Shown piece by piece: positions 1 through 5,118 of a stretch of DNA of 5,993 bases. Position numbers and translations under genes: made by a program. The DNA lies in the NCBI GenBank assembly GCA_003240775.1, contig QFNI01000101.1, positions 1 to 5,993 of the forward strand, read 5' to 3'. The stretch's first letter is position 1. Every line of letters starts with the position of its first letter. Source of the stretch: Mesorhizobium amorphae (GTDB lineage: Bacteria > Pseudomonadota > Alphaproteobacteria > Rhizobiales > Rhizobiaceae). Under the pieces are notes generated by a model. That model saw nothing but the letters and a program-made list of their open reading frames with translations, made no database searches and was not told the origin of the DNA.

Positions 1-110
1 TCGCCGTCCAGGACGGACGGGCCGAACAGGCCGCTCCTGATGGAGAGGACGCGATATTCGCCGCCCTTCTCGTGCCGCACCAGGTCCCCCGGCTGACACC
101 AGAGCGACAC
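1..110 (-). other. DUF1653-like C-terminal extension of the dUTPase
   Basis: Residues 142 to at least 177 follow the last dUTPase motif. They contain PGDLVRHEKGGEYRVLSI, which resembles the opening of DUF1653 domains (pattern G-x-Y-R-H-x-K-G-x-x-Y-x-V-x-x-x-A), followed by the start of a further segment cut by the window edge. The reading frame is open and continuous with the dUTPase, so this is a fusion and not a separate gene. DUF1653 has no established biochemical function as far as I know. The match is made from memory of the motif, and the second half of the domain is not in the window. Confidence 0.5.
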
Positions 111-533
111 GCCGGTCGACCCGAACCCGCCGGAGCGCGAGGAGGACTCGCCGATCTCGTCGACGGGCACGAACTCGTCGCGCTCGGCGCGCGCCGAGCG
201 CATCTGCGCGATCCGGTCCCCGCGCCTCACCGCGAAGTCCTCCTGTCCGGAGTTCATCAGGATCACGCCGACCTCATCGCGATAATCGGAGTCGATCGTT
301 CCGGGGGAGTTGATGACGTGGATCTGCCGCTTGAGCCCGAGTCCGGATCGTGAGCGGATCTGGACCTCCCACCCTTCCGGGACCTCCATGCGGATACCCG
401 TGGCGATCAGGCGAACCTGGCCCGCGGGAACGATCTCGTCGCGGGCGGCCAGGATGTCGTGGCACGAAGCGCCCTCGCTGGCGCGGACCGGGGCGAAACC
501 CTCCTCGGAAATGACGATCTTGATCACAGGCAT
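1..533 (-). CDS. dut: Trimeric dUTPase with C-terminal extension (partial, 3' end off the left edge)
   Basis: The protein should hydrolyse dUTP to dUMP and pyrophosphate, lowering dUTP and supplying the dTMP precursor. Seen: 177 codons from an ATG at 533, with the five trimeric dUTPase motifs in order: a divergent motif 1 (SCHDILAA, residues 23-30), motif 2 (RSRSGLGLK, 60-68), motif 3 (GTIDSDYRDEV, 78-88, predicted catalytic Asp83), motif 4 (RGDRIAQM, 104-111) and motif 5 (SRSGGFGSTG, 132-141). Family members normally end just after motif 5. This one continues for at least 36 residues with no stop before the window edge. The start is supported by AAGGAG lying against the stop codon of the upstream methyltransferase gene, 11 bp away, so the two are probably co-transcribed and coupled. 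The usual motif 1 G-Y-D-L is replaced by C-H-D-I. Family assignment is firm; the function of the tail is unknown. Confidence 0.95.
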   Translation of the reverse strand, partial: MPVIKIVISEEGFAPVRASEGASCHDILAARDEIVPAGQVRLIATGIRMEVPEGWEVQIRSRSGLGLKRQIHVINSPGTIDSDYRDEVGVILMNSGQEDFAVRRGDRIAQMRSARAERDEFVPVDEIGESSSRSGGFGSTGVSLWCQPGDLVRHEKGGEYRVLSIRSGLFGPSVLDG

Positions 534-544
534 GGCTTTCTCCT

Positions 545-1273
545 TCAGGCCCATCTCTTGCCGAGGTCGCGCTCGAGCCGCTTCGCCGCGCGCTCGAACC
601 TCCCCGCGTCCACCTCGAACCCCACGGAGGGGAACCCCTCCGTCTCCGCCGCGACCAGGGTCGACGCGGATCCGGCGAAAGGGTCGTATACCGTCTCGCC
701 CATCCGGGCGCTGTTGGCGATCAGCCGCCGCAGCAGGTCGACGGGCTTCTCCGTCTCGTGGATCTTCCCCGCCCCGCGCGGCGCCGGGCAGGCCATGATC
801 TGGCCGTCCCCGGCGTTCGCTATCCGTCGCGCCCTCCCCTTCCACATGTAGAGCACGAACTCGGCGCGCTTCATATACCAGCGGTTCGGCGTCGCCGCGC
901 ACTTGTCCCAGATCAGCAGATTGTGCAGGCGGAGCCTGCGGGCGGCCAGCGCGGACTGCGCGGCGAAGACGTTCTTGTCGTTGGCGAACACGTAGAGGTC
1001 GCAGTCCGGCGCCGCCAGACGGGCGATCGAGGCCGAGACCTCGCCCCAGCCCGGGGTCGCCATGAGCGCGCCGCCGTTATCGTAAGCGTCCGGGTGAAAG
1101 ATCCCCCCCATGGTCCGGTGCGGCCCGCCGACCTTCGGGACCCCGCCGGACGTCAGGCGGTAAGGGGGGTCGGTGACGATCACCCCCGCCCGCCCGGCGT
1201 GCGCCTCCGCGAGGAAGGCGGCGTCCCCCAGGATAAGGGAGGCGCCGCCGACGGTCACGATGTCAGGCGTCAC
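545..1273 (-). CDS. Phage-type DNA methyltransferase, N6-adenine/N4-cytosine (beta class)
   Basis: Predicted to transfer a methyl group from S-adenosylmethionine to an exocyclic amino group in DNA. Seen in the 242-aa product: catalytic motif IV DPPY at residues 35-38 near the N-terminus, a central NLLIWDK...TPNRWYMK block (118-135), motif X HETEKPVDLL (172-181), then the SAM-binding motif I DPFAGSAS (197-204). The order IV-X-I is that of the beta class. DPPY is more usual for adenine-N6 enzymes than for N4-cytosine ones. The block from DPPY through LTSGG, YDNGG and TPNRWYMK closely resembles orphan methylases of phages and prophages. The canonical GSG of motif I is GSA here, a mild change. 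It starts with GTG, overlapping the upstream stop as GTGA, so translation is probably coupled; the upstream SD is weak. No restriction endonuclease gene is visible, so it is probably an orphan protecting or marking enzyme. Confidence 0.92.
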   Translation of the reverse strand: MTPDIVTVGGASLILGDAAFLAEAHAGRAGVIVTDPPYRLTSGGVPKVGGPHRTMGGIFHPDAYDNGGALMATPGWGEVSASIARLAAPDCDLYVFANDKNVFAAQSALAARRLRLHNLLIWDKCAATPNRWYMKRAEFVLYMWKGRARRIANAGDGQIMACPAPRGAGKIHETEKPVDLLRRLIANSARMGETVYDPFAGSASTLVAAETEGFPSVGFEVDAGRFERAAKRLERDLGKRWA

Positions 1274-2025
1274 TCCGAAATCCCGATGATGTTGCCGATG
1301 TCGTCTTCGCCGTCATCGTCCCCGCCGATCCCCTCGATGTCCAGACCGGAGCCGCCGTCGTTCAGGTCGACGGGCTTGTCGTCAGCCGGAGCGGGCGCAT
1401 CGACCGGATCGGAAGCCGGAGCGGCGTCCGCGGGAGCGGGGGCGCCTTCCGTCGCGGCGGGCCCTTCCGGAGAGTCGTTCCCGGCGGGCGCAGCGTCCGC
1501 GGGGGCGGGAGCGGCCGCAGGGGCCGGAGCGACCGGAGCCGCAGGGGCCGGAGCCGCAGGGGCCGGAGCCGCAGGGGCCGGAGCCGCAGGGGCCGGAGCC
1601 GCAGGGGCCGGAGCCGCAGGGGCCGGAGTCGCGGCCTTGCGGCGACCACGTCCGATGGTCACCACGCTCTCGGCGCGGAGCGCGTCGGTTTCGAGGTCGC
1701 CCGCGGCGTTCAGGGACTTCAGGGCGGCCTTCAGGGCGCCGTAAGCGTCGCGCTCCGCGCCGAAGGCGGCGATCAGCTGCTCCGGGATCGCCTCGCGCAG
1801 ATCGTTGACCGTGGTCTCCTGAACCTCGCGGACCTTGCCCAGCGCCCAGGCGCGAATGGCCCCGTCCGGGCCAAGCGACAGGTCGACGCCGATCGCGGCG
1901 GCTTCGGCGGCGAGACGATCGGCTTCGCGACGGGCGAAGACGTCTTCGGCGAAGTAGTGATCCCCGTTCAGGAGCAGCGTCTTCCCGACCATGTCGGCGG
2001 TAATGGGGAGGATGTCGAATTTCAT
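1270..2025 (-). CDS. Uncharacterised protein with Ala/Pro repeat linker and acidic C-terminal tail
   Basis: I do not recognise the family. The 251-aa product has three parts. Residues 1 to about 124 look globular and partly helical (MKFDILPITADMVG..., heptad-like Ala/Glu/Arg stretches at 32-44). A short basic stretch, GRGRRKA, follows at 125-131. Then comes an Ala/Pro-rich low-complexity linker of APAAP units, ending in a strongly acidic tail (about 214-251, including DDDGEDD and a hydrophobic NIIGIS near the end). A globular domain, flexible linker and acidic tail recall phage and bacterial ssDNA-binding proteins, but no OB-fold signature is evident, so this is only an analogy. I chose ATG 2025, which has AAAGGG 7 nt upstream; the longer reading from 2064 would need a TTG. 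It lies between the phosphoesterase and methylase genes, overlapping the latter by 4 bp. Confidence 0.8.
   Translation of the reverse strand: MKFDILPITADMVGKTLLLNGDHYFAEDVFARREADRLAAEAAAIGVDLSLGPDGAIRAWALGKVREVQETTVNDLREAIPEQLIAAFGAERDAYGALKAALKSLNAAGDLETDALRAESVVTIGRGRRKAATPAPAAPAPAAPAPAAPAPAAPAPAAPAPAAPVAPAPAAAPAPADAAPAGNDSPEGPAATEGAPAPADAAPASDPVDAPAPADDKPVDLNDGGSGLDIEGIGGDDDGEDDIGNIIGISE
1531..1635. repeat. 15-bp tandem repeat encoding the Ala/Pro linker
   Basis: Five perfect head-to-tail copies of GGCCGGAGCCGCAGG occupy 1546-1620. A copy with one mismatch precedes them at 1531-1545 and a degenerate copy follows at 1621-1635. The unit is a multiple of three and encodes one five-residue APAAP-type unit on the minus strand. 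Gain or loss of copies would change linker length without shifting frame. The perfect identity of the copies suggests recent slippage expansion or homogenisation. Confidence 0.95.
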
Positions 2026-2045
2026 GAGGTCGCCCTTTCCTGTGA

Positions 2046-2081
2046 TGCGTTCATCATAGCGCAAGAGGGAACCGTCCGGAA
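2046..2081 (-). promoter_or_regulatory. Possible promoter for the repeat protein and methylase/dut genes
   Basis: Within the 84-bp gap between the phosphoesterase and the repeat protein, the minus strand has TATGAT at 2058-2053, a good -10 match (five of six). Only a poor -35 (TTCCGG, 2081-2076) lies 17 bp upstream. Transcription from about 2046 would leave a short leader containing the SD of the 2025 start, so the geometry is sensible. This would give the three downstream genes their own promoter. The weak -35 keeps confidence low. Confidence 0.3.
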
Positions 2082-2109
2082 GGGGAAAAACCCTTTGCAG
2101 GAAAGAAAA

Positions 2110-2742
2110 TCACATACCTGGAGAAGCGTCCTCGTCAGGCCCCTGGACGACCTCCGCCTCCGGCTCCCCTTCCCGCAGGGAGAGGTCGCAGAGGTCCCGC
2201 CAGCAGGGCGAGGCGCGCTCCGCCTCGGCCCGGACCCGCGGCATCAGCTCGTCCCAGGAGAGCGGCCGGTAGCCCGTCTGTTCGACGCACACGTTGACCA
2301 GGCCGGCCCCCGGGAAAAGGGACGCGGGCGGGTTCAGCCCGTGGGTGTGGCCGTGAACGCTGACGTTGGCGTGGAACATGTTGTAGAGGCTCATCGGCCG
2401 GTGCGACATCATGAAGAGGACGTCCCCGTCCCGCATCATGCGGGACTCCATGGGCTCGCCGGAGATCAGCCGGTTCGCCACCAGGAAGCCGAGATGCTTG
2501 TCGTGGTTGCCGATGATGAGGCGGATCTCGCCGTTCAGGCGAGGCAGGACCCTCATGGACGCCTCCCGGTTCGCCGACAGGTCGCCCAGGTGAAAGACCG
2601 TGTCGCCCCGCCTCACCTCGGCGTTCCAGTTCTCGACCATCCGCTCCTCCATCTCGAGGACCGAATCAAAGGGCCTGCCCGCGTGCCTGATGACGTTGGC
2701 GTTGCCGAACTCCGTGTCAGCCGTGACGAACCTGTTTCCCAC
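2110..2742 (-). CDS. Calcineurin-like metallophosphoesterase (phage type)
   Basis: A small cytoplasmic dimetal phosphoesterase; its substrate cannot be told from sequence. The 210-aa product shows the family motifs in order: D9-T-E11 at the first metal motif, H-L-G-D54, G78-N-H-D81, S-H114-R-P, and G131-H-T-H-G135. N-terminal text such as FGNANVIR and ENWN...GDTVFHLGD matches the small phosphatases common in phages (typical start S-D-T-H-F-G-H-A-N-I). The notable deviation is Glu11 in place of the metal-binding His of D-x-H, with the nearby His of FGH also changed to Asn14. Glu can ligate metal, so activity may be altered and not lost. The start is a GTG preceded by GAGG at 7 nt; the ATG just upstream is out of frame. 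It is the first gene of the leftward run, divergent from the 2890 gene. The last 40 residues are acidic and less conserved. Confidence 0.92.
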   Translation of the reverse strand: MGNRFVTADTEFGNANVIRHAGRPFDSVLEMEERMVENWNAEVRRGDTVFHLGDLSANREASMRVLPRLNGEIRLIIGNHDKHLGFLVANRLISGEPMESRMMRDGDVLFMMSHRPMSLYNMFHANVSVHGHTHGLNPPASLFPGAGLVNVCVEQTGYRPLSWDELMPRVRAEAERASPCWRDLCDLSLREGEPEAEVVQGPDEDASPGM

Positions 2743-2760
2743 CGCGCATCCTCATGGTAT

Positions 2761-2785
2761 CGTTTCCCGCATGATGCCGCAAACG
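2761..2785. promoter_or_regulatory. 25-bp imperfect dyad, candidate operator
   Basis: CGTTTCCCGCAT - G - ATGCCGCAAACG is an odd-length inverted repeat. Ten of the twelve base pairs match about a central G at 2773; the mismatches are at arm positions 6 and 8. It lies in the 147-bp intergenic region between divergent genes, 18 bp upstream of the phosphoesterase GTG. It overlaps a weak leftward -35/-10 pair (TTGCGG, 17 bp, TACCAT). The length and symmetry suit binding by a dimeric helix-turn-helix repressor. No regulator gene is visible in the window, and function is inferred from symmetry and position alone. Confidence 0.4.
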
Positions 2786-2889
2786 GGCGCAGATTGGAAC
2801 CGTCGAAGCGCGCCCCACCTTCTGATGCGAAACATCTTCAACATTTCGACCGCGCGAATGATGATGAGGCGGTTACGGAGGAGACGGAC

Positions 2890-3564
2890 ATGAACCTTTT
2901 CCCGCGCCTGACGTCCGGGCGGATCCTGGCCGGCGTGATCTCCTTCGCGCCTGGCGCGGAGATGCTCGACGCGATCACCGGGGTCGACGACGCGACGACC
3001 ATCGCGCAATACCTGGCGCTCATGCGCGAGACGGGCGCTTATGACGGCCTGATCCGCAAGGCGGCGGCCGACCTGACGGAGCGGCGTGACGCCGGTCAGC
3101 TGCGCGCGTTCGACGCCGAGGAGCGGTTCGACTACGTCGAGGCGTGGAACGCGTTCGTCGAATCGGACGAGCCGCTCTCCGGGGATTTGGCCCGGATCCT
3201 CTGCGATCCGCTGATTCGCGCGATCGAGGCGCGCGTCATCGCGCTTTCGACCCGGACCAAGAACTCCGTCGGGCGGGTTCGGGATCATCACGCGGAGAAC
3301 CGCCTCGACCCCGAGACCATCGCGTCCCGGCTGCGCGGCGCCGAGGAGGACCTGATGCGCGACCTGCGGGAGGGTGACACGACCGGCCTCTGGCTCGGCT
3401 CCCCCACCGGACGGGAGCGACCCGGCCAGGCGCACGTCATGTTGTCGAAAGGGGAGCCGGTGGTCGTGACGCTGCGTCCCGGCGCCCGGCACGCCTGGCA
3501 CGCGGCGCCGATGGAGCCGCGTAACGCGGCTGTCGCCGAGCCGGACGAATCACCGTCCCCGTAA
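2890..3564 (+). CDS. Uncharacterised 224-aa protein
   Basis: No family recognised. The start is clear: GGAGGAG at 2877-2883 lies 6 nt before the ATG. The protein is soluble, with no signal peptide or membrane segment. It is rich in charged residues and probably mostly helical through residue 165 (for example IRKAAADLTERRDAG and RLRGAEEDLMRDLREG). Next is a more strand-like stretch with GLWLGSPTGRERPGQAHVML and KGEPVVVTLRPG, then a Pro/Ala/Glu-rich end. Two His-containing spots (RDHHAEN, and HAWHAAP near the C-terminus) are visible but match no catalytic motif I know. It is the first gene of the rightward run, divergent from the phosphoesterase, and is followed after 29 bp by the small 77-aa gene. 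The frame is open far upstream of the ATG, but that part is antisense to the phosphoesterase and not coding. Confidence 0.85.
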   Translation: MNLFPRLTSGRILAGVISFAPGAEMLDAITGVDDATTIAQYLALMRETGAYDGLIRKAAADLTERRDAGQLRAFDAEERFDYVEAWNAFVESDEPLSGDLARILCDPLIRAIEARVIALSTRTKNSVGRVRDHHAENRLDPETIASRLRGAEEDLMRDLREGDTTGLWLGSPTGRERPGQAHVMLSKGEPVVVTLRPGARHAWHAAPMEPRNAAVAEPDESPSP

Positions 3565-3593
3565 CGGCAAGCTTTTCAGGGAAGGATGAGCAT

Positions 3594-3827
3594 ATGCGCG
3601 TGAAGGTGGACTGGGATAACGAGCTTGACGGCGATCTGGCGGAGATCGGCCCCGCCGAGGTCGAGCTTTTCGGGGTGGCGCCGTTCCTGATCGAGGACGG
3701 GCACGTCGCCCATTACGACCTGCCGTCCGCGAGGACGGAGCGGGAGCTGGGCGCCGAGATCGAGAACGCCTCCTGGTGCCATCGCGGCTACGAGTTCGGC
3801 GAGGATCCCGGACCGGAGCCGTTCTGA
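3594..3827 (+). CDS. Small acidic uncharacterised protein (77 aa)
   Basis: No family recognised. The ATG at 3594 has AAGGA at 3582-3586, 7 nt upstream; an earlier ATG at 3586 is out of frame. The product is strongly acidic, with many Asp/Glu throughout, few Lys/Arg, one Cys and one Trp-Cys pair (ASWCHRGYEF near the end). It has no signal peptide or hydrophobic segment. It lies 29 bp after the preceding 224-aa gene and is probably co-transcribed with it. Small acidic proteins are frequent in phage early regions, where some mimic DNA or bind host enzymes, but nothing specific in this sequence shows that. Confidence 0.75.
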   Translation: MRVKVDWDNELDGDLAEIGPAEVELFGVAPFLIEDGHVAHYDLPSARTERELGAEIENASWCHRGYEFGEDPGPEPF

Positions 3828-3836
3828 CGGGTTCGG
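3813..3836 (+). terminator. Imperfect hairpin over the stop codon of the 77-aa gene
   Basis: CCGGAGCCGT - TCTG - ACGGGTTCGG can fold into a 10-position stem with one mismatch and one G-T wobble. It spans the TGA at 3825-3827. No T-tract follows, so it is at best a weak terminator or an RNA stability element between the 77-aa gene and the CAP lipoprotein gene. Confidence 0.25.
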
Positions 3837-3895
3837 ATTGCGTAACGGACGCTCTTGAGTCATGTCATAAGAAGAACCGTCAAGGAGACCGTCTC

Positions 3896-4402
3896 GTGAT
3901 CATGACCCGCCTCGCCGTCCCGGCCGCCGCCCTCTCGGCAGCCATCCTTTCCGCCTGCGCCCCGGGCGCGTCGCCCGTCGCGGGTCCGGCGCCGTCCGGG
4001 TGCGGCGCGGCGTCGGCGGCGGAGATCTCCGCCGTCCTCGACGCGACCAACGCGTTCCGGTCCGCCCGCGGCCTGCCGCCCCTGCGCCACGATCCCCGGC
4101 TCTCCGCCGCGGCCGCGGACCAGGCCTGCGCCATGGCCGGTTCGGGGCGGATGTCCCACTCCGGAGCGGGTCACGCGGGCCCGAAGGGCCGCGCCGCCGC
4201 GCGCGGCTACGGCGCCCGGATCATCGCGGAGAACGTCGCCGCCGGCCCCTGGACGGCGGGGCAGATCGCCGCCGCGTGGGCCGGGTCGCCCGGACACGCC
4301 GCCAACATGGGCCTCGGCCCGGTGCGGGATTTCGGCCTCGGCCTGGCGCGCGACGGGTCCGGAACGGTTTACGGGGCCGGCGTTTACGCCGCCCCGCGCT
4401 GA
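3896..4402 (+). CDS. CAP-domain (SCP-like) lipoprotein
   Basis: A secreted CAP-superfamily protein; the biochemical role of bacterial CAP proteins is not well settled. Residues 1-20 form a lipoprotein signal peptide: a short N-region with one Arg, an Ala/Leu core, and lipobox LSAC with Cys21 lipidated. Ala at +2 predicts the outer membrane. The CAP domain runs from about 43 to 168: N52-x-x-R55 with G-L-P-P-L, MSHSG with His88, AENVAAG with Glu112, and SPGHAANM with His134. It ends in a glycine/tyrosine strand (VYGAGVYA). The two His and the Glu are the usual CAP cavity residues. Cys36 and Cys78 could form a disulfide. GTG 3896 is preferred because AAGGAG (3882-3887) is 8 nt upstream; ATG 3902, two codons later, is an alternative. 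It resembles alphaproteobacterial CAP lipoproteins, so it may be a host-derived cargo gene on a mobile element. Two hairpins follow it. Confidence 0.9.
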   Translation: MIMTRLAVPAAALSAAILSACAPGASPVAGPAPSGCGAASAAEISAVLDATNAFRSARGLPPLRHDPRLSAAAADQACAMAGSGRMSHSGAGHAGPKGRAAARGYGARIIAENVAAGPWTAGQIAAAWAGSPGHAANMGLGPVRDFGLGLARDGSGTVYGAGVYAAPR

Positions 4403-4403
4403 T

Positions 4404-4422
4404 CCCGGCGCCCTCCGCCGGG
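4404..4422 (+). terminator. Hairpin directly after the CAP lipoprotein stop
   Basis: CCCGGCG - CCCTC - CGCCGGG forms a perfect 7-bp GC-only stem with a 5-nt loop, starting 2 nt after the TGA at 4400-4402. No T-tract follows. With the stronger hairpin 15 bp downstream it may protect the 3' end of the message or help termination. Confidence 0.4.
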
Positions 4423-4436
4423 AAGCTCGCAAGCGC

Positions 4437-4459
4437 GCCGGCCCCGCGGCGGGGCCGGC
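4437..4459 (+). terminator. Strong GC hairpin, probable terminator of the first rightward unit
   Basis: GCCGGCCCCG - CGG - CGGGGCCGGC is a perfect 10-bp stem with a 3-nt loop, 34 bp after the CAP lipoprotein stop codon. A run of T is missing, so intrinsic termination would be atypical, but such T-less GC hairpins are common in very GC-rich genomes. Its place between a finished gene and a candidate promoter supports a transcription boundary. Confidence 0.5.
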
Positions 4460-4515
4460 CATCCGGCCACGACATGGGCGCGGGAGGGGATCGGCAACGC
4501 CGTGGCGGCAGCCGA

Positions 4516-4544
4516 TTGATCTCGTCCGCCGCCCGCCTCATACT
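4516..4544 (+). promoter_or_regulatory. Candidate sigma70-type promoter for the exonuclease/ART-like unit
   Basis: TTGATC at 4516-4521 (four of six to TTGACA) and CATACT at 4539-4544 (four of six to TATAAT) are separated by exactly 17 bp. The predicted start at about 4551 would leave a leader of about 25 nt that contains the GGGAG at 4561-4565 upstream of the ATG at 4576. It lies after the two hairpins, so the exonuclease and its overlapping neighbour are probably an independent transcription unit. Confidence 0.45.
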
Positions 4545-4575
4545 GCGCCGGGCGCAAGACGGGAGCTGGCCGCGA

Positions 4576-5118
4576 ATGAGATTCTTCCTCGACACCGAGT
4601 TCGTCAACGCCCGAGGCAGGATCTTCCTCGTCTCGATCGGGATCGTCGGCGCCGACGGGCGGGAGCTTTACCTCGAAAACGCCGAGTTCGACCGGTTCGA
4701 CCTCTGCGACGCGTGGTTCCGCGAGAACGTGCTTGGCAAGCTGTCAGGCGCCGGCTTCTCGGCCTCGCGCGCCGAGATCGCGGACCGGGTCGGGGACTTC
4801 CTTCTCGGCCCGGGTCCGGAACCGGAGATATGGGCGCACTACGCCGCCCACGACTTCGTGGCGCTGTGCGACCTTTACGGCGGCGTGCGGGCGTTGCCGG
4901 CCGGGATGCCGAGGTTCTGCATGGACAGCAAGGCGGCGGCGGTCCTCGCCGGGACGCGGCTGCCGAGCCAGACCGGAACGCCGAACGAGCACCACGCGCT
5001 CGTCGACGCGCGATGGGGCAAGGTCGCCCTCGCCGCGCTGGGCGTGCCGTTCGCCGCCCCGGACCCGGAACGGGATCACCTGCTTCCTGACGCCGAAGCC
5101 GGCGGCCCGTCGCCGTGA
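4576..5118 (+). CDS. 3'-5' exoribonuclease, RNase AS (Rv2179c-like) family, DEDDh
   Basis: Predicted two-metal-ion 3'-5' exonuclease. The family prototype, Mycobacterium Rv2179c (RNase AS), prefers adenylate-containing RNA. The 180-aa length fits the compact family. Catalytic residues are all visible: D6-T-E8-F at the N-terminus, D93 in EIWAHYAAHDFVALCDLYG, and H139 and D144 in EHHALVDARW. Family hallmarks include the FLVSIGIVGADGRELYLENAEFD strand region, the ENVL motif (50-53), the P-E-[LI]-W-A segment (83-87) and the LPxGxPxFCMD stretch (107-117). The ATG at 4576 has GGGAG 10 nt upstream and a plausible promoter at 4516-4544. It overlaps the next gene by GTGA, which implies coupled translation. 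The last 25 residues, after the exonuclease core, are Pro/Asp/Glu-rich and look disordered. Substrate could be RNA or short nucleotides; the family call is firm, the substrate is not. Confidence 0.92.
   Translation: MRFFLDTEFVNARGRIFLVSIGIVGADGRELYLENAEFDRFDLCDAWFRENVLGKLSGAGFSASRAEIADRVGDFLLGPGPEPEIWAHYAAHDFVALCDLYGGVRALPAGMPRFCMDSKAAAVLAGTRLPSQTGTPNEHHALVDARWGKVALAALGVPFAAPDPERDHLLPDAEAGGPSP

Noticed and set aside
1531..1635. CRISPR array
   Set aside because: The copies are directly abutting 15-bp units without spacers and lie in frame in a coding sequence, so this is a protein-coding minisatellite.
758..1744. Long plus-strand open frame of 328 codons with Gly/Ala repeats
   Set aside because: It is antisense to the methyltransferase and the repeat protein, both of which have family motifs or clear starts. 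Its repeats are the complement of the APAAP repeat, and long shadows are expected at this GC content.
2080..2095. AAGGG-loop-CCCTT hairpin after the phosphoesterase stop as a terminator
   Set aside because: The stem is only 5 bp with a 6-nt loop and no following T-run on the minus strand; too weak to call.
1957..2889. Upstream extension of the 2890-3564 frame to 1957
   Set aside because: The frame is open, but this part is antisense to the phosphoesterase gene. The strong SD 6 nt before ATG 2890 marks the real start.
2771..2893. 40-codon plus-strand frame whose TGA overlaps the ATG at 2890 (ATGA)
   Set aside because: There is no ribosome binding site before its ATG, the start lies within the candidate operator, and the Arg/Met-rich product looks random. 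A leader peptide cannot be excluded but is not supported.
2752..3501. Minus-strand open frame of about 249 codons opposite the 224-aa gene
   Set aside because: It has low-quality Arg/Gly-rich composition and no SD, while the plus strand has a clear SD, ATG and stop with natural spacing to the next gene.
3828..3895. Promoter for the CAP lipoprotein gene (TTGCGT at about 3838 with a -10 near 3860)
   Set aside because: At 17-bp spacing the -10 would be CATGTC, a poor match, and a better hexamer is too far away. The gene may read through from upstream.
3860..4462. Minus-strand frame opposite the CAP lipoprotein
   Set aside because: The plus strand has a signal peptide, lipobox and the full set of CAP motifs; the antisense product is Gly/Arg low complexity.
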